Below are positions 54,272 to 64,000 of a stretch of DNA of 64,000 nucleotides, one piece after another. Under the pieces are notes generated by a model. It had not been told where the DNA came from. It ran no database searches and saw only the letters and a program-made list of their open reading frames with translations. A program made the translations under genes and the position numbers. The stretch's first letter is position 1, and every line of letters begins with the position of its first letter. The DNA comes from Heligmosomoides polygyrus polygyrus. Its lineage: Eukaryota > Nematoda > Chromadorea > Rhabditida > Heligmosomidae. Where the stretch lies: positions 6,200,001 to 6,264,000 of the forward strand of contig OX377204.1 in NCBI GenBank assembly GCA_947396885.1, given 5' to 3'.

Positions 54272-56456
54272 ATTAGATCCGGTCGAAAATCTTCGGATAA
54301 TTGGATGATTCGGATAAGAGCGATTTTGCGGACCCCGGATTTTTGGATGATTCGGATAAGGGCGATTTTGTAGACCCCGGATTTCGGATATCCGAATCGG
54401 ATAGCCGACTCCTTAACGAAAGATACGCAACGCAGAACGCAGTTTATCAGAATATTACCGTTCGTTAAAGAGGAACCCACCCTTTAACAAGAACAACAAC
54501 AGTGCATGTATTGAAAGATTCTCACTTCTCTTCAAGGAAGGAAACATCAAAGAGCTGGATCATTCCAAACAGGGATGTGCGAAATTTCCGTTTCCGTGTT
54601 CCGAATTTCGGTTCCCGGCCCTCATTAGCCCTTCCGTTCCCTGTTCCTCTCTCCTCTAGGCCGGAAGACGGAACGGAAATGGTGACTCACCACTCACTGA
54701 TTGTTTTGCCTTCATTCACCTAATGAACTTAAACGAAAGGCTGAAGAAAAAGATTAACTACGCGTTTATAATTGTGTTGCTTTCAAACCGTTGGTGCATC
54801 CTGATGTCGAAACAGTAACCAAATTGGATTCTTTTTTCTTTCATGAAACGTGCACTACTGATTAGTATAAGACCAGAAAGAATTCATGAGTGTTTAAATC
54901 AAGAATGAAACCCCTTATCCGGAGCGTGCTTATCTTCTTTCCGAATAATCCTAGGTCTGGCTTGGAACATTCCAGATCAAAGTTTTATAAGCAGTCTTAA
55001 GCTGCTAACAATGCGCTTCATAGGATACATTGAGTCTATCCTAGTCGGAGGAGGGCATGCGGTGTATTGCCTTTTCAATCCCTTCCTCTGAGTTTGTTTC
55101 AGAGCTTCAGCTACTGCCGAACGATACAACGGTACACATGCGAACTCAGAGCTTGGGTGTCCTGCCGTGGGTGCTGAACGCAACTATAATATGACTCTGC
55201 CCCTCCTGTTTGGGATAGACCTGGGACATTAAATGAGACCGGTTAAGTGCTATAACTGGCGAAGTGCCTGGCATCTTACTCGGCAGCTGGATTCATTGCC
55301 TTTAAAATACTTTCTTCCTATTTGCAGAGAGATTTTGCACAAACTTTGATTTGTTACTCTAGTAATTTTCGAAAATTCATCATAGTAAAAATACGAATAC
55401 AAGGATTTTTTTATTGCCATATGTTGCTGAAAAGGAGTGGCGTGTTGCATTGCCCGCCATTCAAATTCGTTAAAGGCAACTCAGTGATTACTACCATTAT
55501 AAACATATGTATATTTATGAAAAATTGGGCGAAGGAATGAGCTTTGAATCATTTCCGTTTCTGCGTTTCGTATTTCGGTTTTCGCCCATTTTTGAGCTCT
55601 TCCGGTCCGTACTCCCTCTTCCAGCTTTTTTTGAAAAATTTCCTCACATCCCTGATTCCAAGTTGAATTATTCCAAGATCCGAGCTTTTTAAAAATGCCA
55701 TTATAAAAAGGCGCAAATTATGTCGGGGGAGGGGAGAGGGGGAAGGGGTCACCATGAATTCAGTGTATTTCCTCCTTCATAAGAAAGCACATGAATGCAG
55801 AATTATATTAGAAATGGTCTGAAACAGTTCATCAAATGGTAGAAACACAAGTGTTGAATAACATTTTTAACTGCATGCAGCACAAAGTGCGGTATGGGGC
55901 TGTTCTGCATGGTAATCCCCCCCCCTACCCAATTTGCGCCGAATGCATACAATGTGAAATAGTGAAGTGCCGATCAGACGGCATGCGTAATCCATTCTCT
56001 CCCTCAGCCTCGTCTTTGCTGTCTCCATCTCCCGGCAGCGCAACATGATATTTGAAGAAAAAGATGCCAGGATCTACGTAACGCTCAGCAGCGTGCTAAA
56101 TGCATTCTACGTCATTACGACACTATTTCACAGTGGTGCGCGAAAACGTATGACTCAGCAGCGTGCCCGCTCCTGAAATTCATTTTGAACGTGCTTTTAT
56201 CCGAGGTAGGCTATTTCAACGGAGCGAGGAAATTGAAGGGGTTATCCGAATTTATCCGATTTTATCCGAATCATCCAGGATCTGGATAATTGGATGATTC
56301 GGATTATGGCAATTTCGCGGACACCGGATTTTTGAATGATTTCGATAAGGGCGATTTTTAGGACTCCGGATTTTCGGATGATTCGGATAAGGGCAATTTA
56401 GCGATGCCGGATAGTTGAATAAGTCAGATCGGGATATTCTAATCGGATATCCGAAA
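54272..56456. mobile_element. Insertion with about 43-bp repeats at both ends
   Basis: Both ends are built of tandem units GGATGATTCGGATAAGGGCG + ATTTT-(G)CGGAC-CCGGATTTTT, two to three copies each at 54280-54420 and 56236-56455, in the same orientation and each close to CGGATATCCGA. Superfamily not assigned and no TSD could be defined. It contains a hAT-like element (next entry). Confidence 0.6.
54562..55662. mobile_element. hAT-like element, 8-bp TSD
   Basis: Element 54570-55654 (1085 bp). Ends CAGGGATGTGCGAAATTTCC and inverse CAGGGATGTGAGGAAATTTT, flanked by ATTCCAAA (54562-54569) and ATTCCAAG (55655-55662). Subterminal repeats TTTCCGTTTCCGTG / TTTCGGTTTTCGCC at both ends. No transposase. 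Confidence 0.8.
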
Positions 56457-56731
56457 ATAATTCACTTGGGCCCAATGTATTGTATGCAGACAGTCCAGTA
56501 GGAAAGTGAAGAAGAAGCAAGTCGTGATTTTGGCGATCGGCAATTTCATCTTCAAGAAATTGCCAAAGTGCCGGCAGTAGGCCGATAGAGGTACTCGATA
56601 TGATATTGTGAAATCTATTCGAGTCGCCTTGTTATGCATAGAAAGCATTCCGTTTGAATCTCGTATAAAAAAGTTGTAACGCGCCAAACACTCGTGGTTC
56701 AAATAGCACAGAAAATTATGGGACAGCTTAA

Positions 56732-57380
56732 TTTATTACGACGTATAAGACAGTAATGAGAAAAGTGAACAAAGGAACATTGTCTCAAAAAGCAAGAGCT
56801 AAAAACAATAACCGACACTACCGCTTAAGTGGTGAAAATATGGAGACAAAGGGTGAGGTAGATGAAACACAAGAGGTAGTCATTAGAAATTAAGGATGTT
56901 TTTCGAGAAAGAACCTACATAGGCTGAGGTGTGGCTTAATTCAGATCTTAAGGGAATAAATGCCGATCCAGATCTTACTGCAAATAGGGGGGGGGTACTG
57001 CAAACAAAAGGAACACTTGAGAAAAAACTACTATTCATTTTTTATTTTAAAAAAGGCTTTTGAAAAAAGAGTAGACGATATTTCGATGGAACGTGTCATA
57101 CTTTTTTAGCAAATGAACTACTACATCGCTCTGAGAGAAAAGGTCACTTCTCACTTTATGCAGTTCACGGAAGAGATCGCTTTTGTCCAGCTTCTCCTTA
57201 ATATTTTGTGCTCAACTGATTTTGTATGACTTTTGGCTCAATAAATTTCTTTGTTCTATTGCTCAGAACATGTTCCGCACAGCTGTATTAGTGTCTTCCA
57301 ATGATGACTTAAAGTCTTCATCGATGGCAATGGTTACTTCGCATTGCTTTGCCAAATGGGTGTGTGCCCGACAACATGCC
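56732..57380. other. No gene recognised
   Basis: G9 tract at 56987-56995; otherwise AT-rich sequence without exons. Confidence 0.4.
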
Positions 57381-57512
57381 TAAGGGCCCGTTTATACTTC
57401 GACGCCGAGCGACGCGACGCTACGTATAGTGGCCACATTGACGCGATCGATCAATATGGCCACTATGCATGCCATCGCGTCGCCCGTCGTCGGAAGTATG
57501 AACAGGGCCTAA
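57381..57512. mobile_element. PIF/Harbinger-like MITE A
   Basis: 57384-57509, flanked by TAA (57381-57383; 57510-57512). Ends GGGCCCGTTTATACTTC and inverse GGCCCTGTTCATACTTC, the same family as 6552-7950. Inner palindrome TATAGTGGCCAC...GTGGCCACTAT... around GATCGATC. Confidence 0.8.
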
Positions 57513-57676
57513 GGCCTGTATTATACTCCCGCGGGAGCATCCGCGGAACGTCCGCGGATGAAGGGTGCACCGCGGACGGCGGGCGAGATGGGGCGAGGCG
57601 ATTGGCCAGGTGAGGGATCTCGACGCGATTCCTGCCCTTCCGCAGATGCTCCCGCGGGAGTATAACAGGGGCCTAA
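57510..57676. mobile_element. PIF/Harbinger-like MITE B
   Basis: 57513-57673. Starts GGCCTGTATTATACTCCCGC and ends CTCCCGCGGGAGTATAACAG + GGGCC. It shares TAA with MITE A on the left and MITE C on the right. Rich in CCGCGG (SacII) sites. Confidence 0.8.
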
Positions 57677-57974
57677 GGCCTATGTTATACTCCCGCGGGA
57701 GCATCCGCGGATGGGCGCAAATCGCGCCGCGCCACTCGTCGCGGCCCGCCACACCCGCCGTCCGCGGATCGTCGCCGCTAGACGACGAGGGGGCTGTTAT
57801 ACTTCCCGCCCGCGGGAGGACAGCCGCGGAAGGCCGTCGTCTCATGGAGTTCGGCACGGGAAACGCGCTCCAATGCTGCGCTAGCCGTCCCGGTACGACG
57901 ACGACCTTCCGCGGTGCACCTTGCGTCCGCGGACGTCCCGCGGATGCTCCCGCGGGAGTATAACCTAGGCCTAA
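57674..57974. mobile_element. PIF/Harbinger-like MITE C
   Basis: 57677-57971. Starts GGCCTATGTTATACTCCCGC and ends CGCGGGAGTATAACCTAGGC + C, then TAA at 57972-57974. The interior is very GC-rich with inverted GGCGCAAATCGCGCC-type blocks and a second inner foldback near 57780-57835. Confidence 0.8.
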
Positions 57975-57975
57975 G

Positions 57976-58600
57976 AGAGGTCATCGACCGCCAGAACCAC
58001 GAATACGTAGCTCTTAAGAACGTATCAAGGTTTCTTTTCCGTGTCCCTTATAACGGATGCACTCAGCACTGAAGTGCGGAACTGTGTTCGCAAGGCCGAA
58101 ATAGATGACCTCGTAAGGGTCGTTGAGATACTTCCCGGCAACCTTAAGGCGCAGCTTTTTAGAAACCGTCTCTATGACAGTGCGTGTATTAATCTGCATG
58201 GTCTGCCCGTATGGTAGGGAAGGCGACTGTATAGTCTCGGGAACGATGTTTCTCGCAAATTACAGCCAATGCAACGAGGTGTACATCAATGAGACGGGCA
58301 AGCCTCTTTGGGTCAGAGCGAAGGAGCTCGTGGATGAACTGGACAAGTGCAAGGTCCCCACGCCTTTGGGGGAACACGAACTGTGGAGTCATAGTGGCGC
58401 AGTGGTTGGGATAGCGGTGACGATCCTAGCGCGTGAATCCGATATCGCAACGCACAAAACCCTGGAGGTGTTGTGGATTGCCTTCAAGAATCTCGGGATC
58501 AATAGGAGAGAGGAAAGGGTGGCCGTAACCTATGAGTTGGCTTCATTTGCCGACCTCTGTGGGCTTGACCATGGAGGGCGCCAGCTGGAGAGTCCCTGAG
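57976..58600 (+). pseudogene. Penelope-like retroelement C-terminus (GIY-YIG endonuclease), degenerate
   Basis: Frame 58123-58599 encodes the linker and GIY-YIG-type domain found at the C-terminus of Penelope-like reverse transcriptases: VCPYGREGDCIVSGTMFLA, CNEVYINETGKPLWVRAKEL (catalytic core; the usual YIGETG has become YINETG), TPLGEHELWSH, VTILARESDIATHKTLEVLW, NLGINRREERVAVTYELAS. About 150 bp upstream, frameshifted sequence continues the preceding conserved block (CGGAACTGTGTTCGCAAGGC). No reverse-transcriptase domain is present, so it is a 5'-truncated dead copy. It begins right after the MITE triplet. Confidence 0.75.
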
Positions 58601-59178
58601 GGGCTGTCCCGAAGGGAGCTCACTCACCCAGTCGTTCACCATTCGAGGGTGACTAACCAGCCTTGCGGTTGTTTCTATATGGTTAATCGGCTGCCTTACT
58701 CCCTTTTTGTTTCATTCTCTCATTAACCTTCGGGGCTGCCGTAGCTTGAAATTATCTTTGGACGGGTAATTTGCCAAACTCTCTTTGTCTCCTCCAAGCT
58801 CTCAAAGAGGCGCTAGCGCGAAACTAAGCCGAATAAAGCACCTATAATAATCTAGGTTTAGCAGCAGTACTGTTAAACAACATGCCAACATTCGATGAAC
58901 ATCGGACATGGAACGTCCATGCTGTCATGTTCTATGTTCTCTGCGCTGTCTCAGGTGCGCTACGTATTCCACCAACATCGTCTTGTTGTTCTGGAGCCTC
59001 TTTTGAGAGCCACGTTTATGGAGTCACTGATTGTCCATATACCACCTTCCAGTTGGTCGGCAAGCCGTCCTTGTCCATCTACTTCTTGCCGGCGCTATCG
59101 TGGTAGCACTTCGAAAAAAAGAAAAGCCTACAACCACCAGGTATATCGAAACAACGTCCGACACTTATCCTTCTGAAT
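58601..59178. other. No gene recognised
   Basis: Possibly 3' untranslated sequence of the Penelope-like copy at the left. Frames at 58882-59246 are unsupported. Confidence 0.3.
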
Positions 59179-59560
59179 TATTTATTTATTTATTTACACG
59201 AGTACAAGTGCAATCGTGCGCAAACTGTATAAAAATAACCAAATGAAAAAACAAATACAATCTACACATATTATCTAGGTGAAAAAGTAAATGGTGGAGA
59301 ACGTCTAAGGCATCAGTAAGTTACGGCTTCAGATGTGATTTCAGGAATTTTTTAAAAGCTCCATAATTTCCAGGAAGATTATGTCTTCTCTGAAGCTCCT
59401 CATATGAAGGGAGGGTCCTATGCAAGAAAAAGATTCTTCCTCAAATCGTGCTCTTATACGGCTTTATTCCCTGCGCCAAAATGTGACGCAGTTTGACGGA
59501 ATGCGCTTAATTAGCTAAGCAATATGCGATATGCCTCGCTCTGCTGCACGAGATTTAAAC
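59179..59560 (-). mobile_element. Probable non-LTR retrotransposon 3' end
   Basis: Minus-strand order: open stretch with FFLHRTLPSYEELQRRHNLP + GNYGAFKKFLKSHLKP and stop (59440-59325), about 130 bp of 3' trailer, then TAAA repeats (59200-59179). An ORF end, short trailer and TAAA-type tail is the layout of CR1/jockey/RTE-like retrotransposons. The family is not established. Confidence 0.45.
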
Positions 59561-59937
59561 TGTTTTCGGTATATTTGCGGAGGTTTTACGGGGAAATGAC
59601 CGCTTTCCTGTTCACGGTCTCAAAACAGCTACCGTATTTTGTTTTCTTTTCTCGGAACGAATTCAATACTGAATAGTCTCTGTTCAGACATCAACCCTCT
59701 TACTCACGTCTACTAAATTTTGTAGTCTATATCTGTCCACCGGCTCCCCTCGCTGAGACTGCCGCCCCCACAATACAATCTCTTTTGCATCTGCCGGTCA
59801 TGTGTAGAAGTTCGTGATCCAGCTCGTTTTTATTTACGCTATAAGTTGATATGGTAGGTGATATATAGCACAGCAACTTCTCCACGAGTTGTTCTTTAAC
59901 ACTTGGAGGTTTAGGCGACATATTTATATTAGATCGT

Positions 59938-60847
59938 TATCTAAGTTCTGTCGTTCTTTGGCCTCTAACTTCAAATGTAAATATCTTGACCAAAACATAA
60001 TTTTATTAGTCAAAATAAGATTAATTACAATTTACACATCTTTTCCAACAAGATACTAGTTTAATTATTTTGGTAGCGTAGAACTCCGGAAATCTAGAAG
60101 CGATGAATTCTTTGAGAGCATACTCTTCATAATGTCGGTTCCCGAAGTATTTTTCGCGAAGGAAGCCGTCGGGTGTTTGAAAAAGTGGTAGTCTCTAGAC
60201 GATAAATCGGGAAAATACGGTGGATGGTCGAGTGTTTCGTATCCCAAAGAATGGAGCTTCTGCCTGTTGATCATCGATGCGTGCAGCCTAGCATTGTCGC
60301 GCAAAGGTATCGTCCCCTTCTGTAGATCAGCGCTAGGTAGAATTGCCGGAGCTTCTTGTTCACCTCGTCCAGCTTCTGACAGTACTTTTTCGCTGTGATT
60401 GTTTCACCGGTTTGAGAACGCTATAGTGGATTGAACCGGTGGCACACCACCAAACAGTCACCATCACCTTTTGCTGGTGCATACTCGGCTTTGGAAAGTG
60501 TTTAGGTGCTTCGTCAATATCCAACCATTGAGCACTTTGTCGTCGATTGTCGTAGACAATTCATTTTTTGTCACAAGTCACAATTCGCTCCAGAAACGGG
60601 TCGTTTTTGTTGCGTAGAAGGAGCGCTGGCTATACTTGCAAACGGCGAGCTCGAAGGACGAATCTGCTCTCGAAGAATTCACGGCTTCTAGATCTCCGCA
60701 GTTCTATGCTACTGAAATAAATAAACAAATGTTTCGTTGGCAAAGGTGTGCAGATTGTAATGGTTCTTATTCCGCCTAACAAAGTTATGTATGAGCCGAG
60801 ATACTTACATTTGAAGTTCGAGGTCAAAAAACGACAGAACTTAGGTA
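59938..60847 (-). mobile_element. Deleted mariner transposon, 906 bp
   Basis: Element 59940-60845 flanked by TA. Long inverted ends: CTAAGTTCTGTCGTT + CTTTGGCCTCTAACTTC + AAATGTAAATATCT, matched by the inverse at the right over about 46 bp. The minus strand has RIVTCDKK (first Asp), SAQWLDIDEAPKHFPKPSM, QQKVMVTVWWCATGSIHY, then MRDNARLHASM (second Asp) and HPPYFPDLSSRDYHFFKH (third). Stops interrupt it and the N-terminal domain is missing. Confidence 0.8.
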
Positions 60848-60929
60848 ACGACCTAATAACATATAAACGAACCCTGAACCTGTTGAAAACATTGTTGAGA
60901 TAAACATATCGAAAAGACTTCCTGTGGAA

Positions 60930-62785
60930 GGGTGAGGGACGTTCTGCCTGAAAGCGGCGCGGGCAAAGACGCGGGACAGTGCCTGCGGAGCCAATTAGCG
61001 TCGACTCGCACAGTGACACCCGCCGCTTCGCGCTCAGCCAGACAACCCTCGCCGCAGAGGCGATGCTGACCCAGCCAACCACGGGAGCCAGTAGGTCGAC
61101 CAGATTTGGTGTGATTACAATCGATAGAGGGATAGGAGGCTCAGACGGCTTGCATTGACAGTCCAGAATATGGGATTGATCTGAACCTTACCATCTTCTA
61201 TATCAGAATTTCGAGCTGTATCGAATGAGCCAGGAAAGAATCTTGCCTCAATAACCCTTACAACTATTTTTGTCAGGCGCTCTTTAATTTTCGTTAAATA
61301 TCAGTTTTTACTTATATCAGAATTCAATACGCTTCCAGGCTACTGATGTGAACTCTACCATCTCCTGTATTATATCCTGTCTAAATAACCCATGGGGCGA
61401 CTTTCTAGGCGTTGCTTGTCTCCGTTAAATATCAGTTTTTATTTATACCAGGATTAATTGTGAGGCATGCTTCCATACTACTGATGTAAACCCTACCATC
61501 TCCTGTACTAGAATTTCGAGCTCTATCGAATGATCTAGTAAAGAACCCTGCCTCAACGACCTTTAGAACGATTTTTTAATGCGCTGTTTTTTTCGCTAAA
61601 TATCGATTTCTATTCACATATATCAGGATTAATTTCGAGACGTGCTTCCAGGCTAATAAAACTGCACGAGGATTCCAATTAGATAGACGAGAGATCTTTT
61701 AACAGAAGTTTAAAGCGTTATTTTCAACATGACACCTCTTTAGCATTTTGTAACATTTTTTCTTTTTCTATGGAACCTTATAATGCACACATCACATATT
61801 TCGAGACGAAGATTGGATAGGTGCTTCATCAAATCTAATGTTCAGAGAGAATAAATTTCATCACACAATACTTCAAATTGCTCGTCCAGTCGTCTATGGC
61901 TTCTAGCGATGTTTTGGCCTCGCGTCCCACAGGCAATGTACCTGCATAGCCAATGTCTCCTCCACCAATTAACGAGTTAGGAAACGCTCATAAAATTTCA
62001 TGAGAAAATTAGAGTACTTTGGTGTTCTTGGGAGGTCTACCGACTGTCAAATCGAACTCATCGTGCAATTTAAAACTGGGAACGTGCTCTACGCACTGAA
62101 GGATCATAATGTCGTCTTCAAAAATGTTGAGCACCTAGGTTTCTTTTAGAAGGTCTCTCGTCTATCTAGTTATATTCCTCGCGCAATTTCAACCTGGAAG
62201 CATGCCTCACAATTAATTCTGATATAAATTAAAACTGATATTTAAGGAAGGTATACAACGCCTGAAAGCCGCCTTAAGGGTTACTTAGACAGGATAATTT
62301 CTAGCTCATTCGGTAGAGATCGAAATTCTAATACAGGAGATGGTAGAGTTCACATCAGTAGCCTGGAAGCATGCATCATAGTTAATTTTAATATAAATAA
62401 AAACTGATATTTAACGAGTTTGACAGCGCCTGAAAGAAATTGTTGAAAGGGTTATTGCGGCAAGATTCTTTCCTGGCTCATTCGATAGAGCTCGAAGTTC
62501 TAATATAGAAGATGGTAGGATTCAAACAAATCCAATTTCTGGACTGCCAGTGCAAGCCGTCTGAGCCTCCTATCCCTCTATCGATTGTAATCACACCAAA
62601 TCTGGTCGACCTACTGGCTCCCGTCGTTGGCTGGGTCAGCATCGCCTCTGCGGCGAGGGCTGTCTGGCTGAGCGCGAAGCGGCGGGTGTCACTGTGCGAG
62701 TCGACGCTAATTGGCTCCGCAGGCACTGTCCCGCGTCTTTGCCCGCGCCGCTTTCAGGCAGAACGTCCCCCTCCCCCTGTGGAAT
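60930..62785. mobile_element. 1.85-kb palindromic element with satellite-like arms
   Basis: Large inverted repeat. Outer arms share GGACGTTCTGCCTGAAAGCG through CAGCCAACCACGGGAGCCAG and on to about 61260, matched in inverse from about 62440 to 62775. Inside, units of about 130-190 bp (CTACCATCTCCTGTAT, GAATTTCGAGCTCTATCGAA, AAATATCAGTTTTTA, GCATGCTTCCAGGCTACTGA) repeat about three times in the left arm and, inverted, in the right. The middle pair AGACGAGAGATCTTTTA / GAAGGTCTCTCGTCTATCTA closes the fold. No transposase. Confidence 0.75.
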
Positions 62786-62880
62786 GGTGTAGAACATTCC
62801 CGCACGGTCAGTTAGAGGTGTAGGACCGAGTCCCGCCCGACAGTAGGGCTTTGATCGCAACAAAAACATTGTTATAACAT
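62782..62880 (+). repeat. tRNA-like SINE relic
   Basis: GGAATGGTGTAGAACATTCC (A-box-like), GGACCGAGTCCCGCC (B-box-like), then TTTGATCGCAACAAAAACAT, the same trailer as the composite at 30.7-31.4 kb. Confidence 0.6.
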
Positions 62881-62943
62881 ATAAAAATATCAATTTGGCA
62901 TAACTGTTATTCCATAACTAATCAATAACTTCATATTAACATT

Positions 62944-64000
62944 TTAGATTGTTCGGAAATTAATGTAGGTTTTCACACTCAACTTTAGAGCTGGATTTTT
63001 CGGCAACACTTTGCCTAGGAATAGTGCATAATTGTAAACTGTTACAAAGTTGGTTTTGTGCGCTTTCTCACTGTGCTATTCGTTTTCAAAATAAATTACT
63101 TTCGGCAAATTTTGTAGGCTACAAATTGATGTATCAAAGCAGTAAATTCGGCAGATTTACATCTATGAGTTCCAGCTCGAACGTACTGCGGCGGAAAAAA
63201 CTCGGAACATCAACCAGGTATGGGGTCTACGATGTGTTAACGAATCCATGGTGATGCGCTGGTTTCAAATATTTGGTCGAGGTGAATTCGATCTTGAGGA
63301 TGAGGCAGGTCGCGGACGTCGCTCTGGCATTGATGGCAACGAGTTGAAGAGCTTGGTGGAAACAAATACACGTGTGACGGTTCGAAAACTAGCGAAAGAT
63401 TTGTAAATAAGCAAATCAAGTGTTTGTGAACATCTGAGGAAAATTAGAAAAACGAGGAAGATGGATAAATGGATACCACACGAGTTGAACGGCCACCAAA
63501 AAATCGTCGGTTCGAGTGTCGTTAGCGCTGCTTCTTCGCAAGAAGAACGATCCATTTCTCGACCGTACCGTAACTTATGACGAGAAATGGATCCTCTACG
63601 ATAATCAGCGACGAACGAATCAGTGGACGATGCTCCGCAGCAGTTCCCGAAACCGAAATTGCACCAAAAGAAGATCACGATAACTGTTTGGCGGTCTCCT
63701 CCTGGACTAATTCACCACAGCTTCTTGAATTCGGGCAAGCAATGACAATAGAGAAGTACGTCCAAAATATCGATGAAGTGCACGAAAAATTCTATCTTAT
63801 GCATCTGGCAGTGGTTAATAGAAAAAGACCGATGCTTTTCCACGAGAACGCGCGATCACTTGTTGTGCATCAGACGCTGAAGGAGCTGAAAGAGTTGGGC
63901 TACGAAACCCTACCCGCCCACCATATTCATCGGACCTTTCGCCAACCGACTACCACTTCTTCATGCATCTGGATAAGTTCTTGGGCGAGAGATGCATCAA
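62944..64000 (+). mobile_element. Mariner transposon, decayed, runs off the window
   Basis: Left end TTAGATTGTTCGGAAATTAA at about 62944. Plus-strand transposase in pieces: HTH part MVMRWFQIFGRGEFDLEDEA and GRGRRSGI (about 63250-63330), TVRKLAKDL then stop, ISKSSVCEHLRKI, KWIPHELN (WxPHEL signature, about 63470), VTYDEKWILYDNQ (first Asp, about 63570), FPKPKLHQKKITITVW, then PPYSSDLSPTDYHFF near 63930. Stops and frameshifts show it is inactive. The right end is outside the window. Confidence 0.8.

Larger units (their letters stand above)
53625..56731 (-). mobile_element. Mariner-like element carrying two nested insertions
   Basis: Ends share GTGTCCCATAATTTTCTG (left, from 53627 within TTAGGGTGTCC) and its inverse (to 56731); TA precedes the left end. 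On the minus strand, 53837-54193 encodes the transposase core: RTGVVHYSLLPDGQTITADF, RPLMDNERPHRAKG (second catalytic Asp), AHPAYSSDISPCHHAAF (third). The QEYNRHF-type C-terminus (CKQLCAQSLEKSCGQRW) is at about 53700-53790. The coding region is broken near 54270 by an inserted element that ends near 56455, beyond which only about 275 bp of the mariner 5' end remain. Confidence 0.75.

Overview
This is a eukaryotic genomic window with the look of a parasitic (strongylid/hookworm-like) nematode. It holds two recognisable spliced host genes, both incomplete, whose introns carry short TTTCAG-type acceptors. Nearly everything else is repeat DNA: Tc1/mariner, Tc3-like, hAT-like, PIF/Harbinger-like, tRNA-derived SINE, LTR and Penelope-like sequence, plus an unusual number of long inverted repeats and poly-G tracts. 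No bacterial operon structure is present, and no intact long ORF longer than about 210 codons. The organism call is an inference from protein style and transposon content.

Host genes. (1) Positions 916-4983 (+) hold the 3' part (TM5 to the C-terminus) of a rhodopsin-class neuropeptide (FMRFamide-receptor-like) GPCR in four exons; the 5' exons lie left of the window. (2) Positions 35979-22503 (-) hold a nematode Fer-like SH2 + tyrosine-kinase gene. Nine exons have exact splice junctions, from an N-terminal ATG exon to the C-lobe. One SH2 strand exon and the last exon were not found. Its introns carry a degenerate duplicate of the DFG/activation-loop exon, a Tc1-like element, a foldback element that has swallowed a 28S rRNA fragment, and a tRNA-like composite repeat. 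(3) Two candidate minus-strand exons near 14.2 and 15.8 kb hint at a third gene.

Mobile DNA, left to right. A tRNA-derived SINE family has about 13 copies across the window, four with direct-repeat target-site duplications (TSDs). Mariner remnants lie at 2.2, 16.6/18.9, 51.3-52.7, 53.6-56.7, 59.9-60.8 and 62.9-64 kb; Tc1-like elements at 3.3-4.2 and 28.0-29.3 kb; a 2.66-kb near-perfect foldback at 9.6-12.3 kb; a head-to-head Tc3-like pair at 20-21.5 kb. Three hAT-like elements have 8-bp TSDs (6.6-7.8, 16.8-18.9, 54.6-55.7 kb). PIF/Harbinger-like MITEs with TTA/TAA duplications lie at 6.5-7.95, 21.7-22.1 and 34.1 kb, with three placed end to end at 57.4-57.97 kb. A complete 5.73-kb LTR element at 39.6-45.3 kb has 843-bp LTRs and a 5-bp TSD but no gag/pol. 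A Penelope-like GIY-YIG fragment lies at about 58 kb and a 1.85-kb palindromic satellite-like element at 60.9-62.8 kb.

The strongest signals are the coding-less but young LTR element, the nested insertions (hAT in Harbinger; hAT in mariner; hAT in a repeat-ended element in mariner), the tandem MITE triplet sharing single TAA trinucleotides, and the rRNA fragment captured inside a foldback arm.
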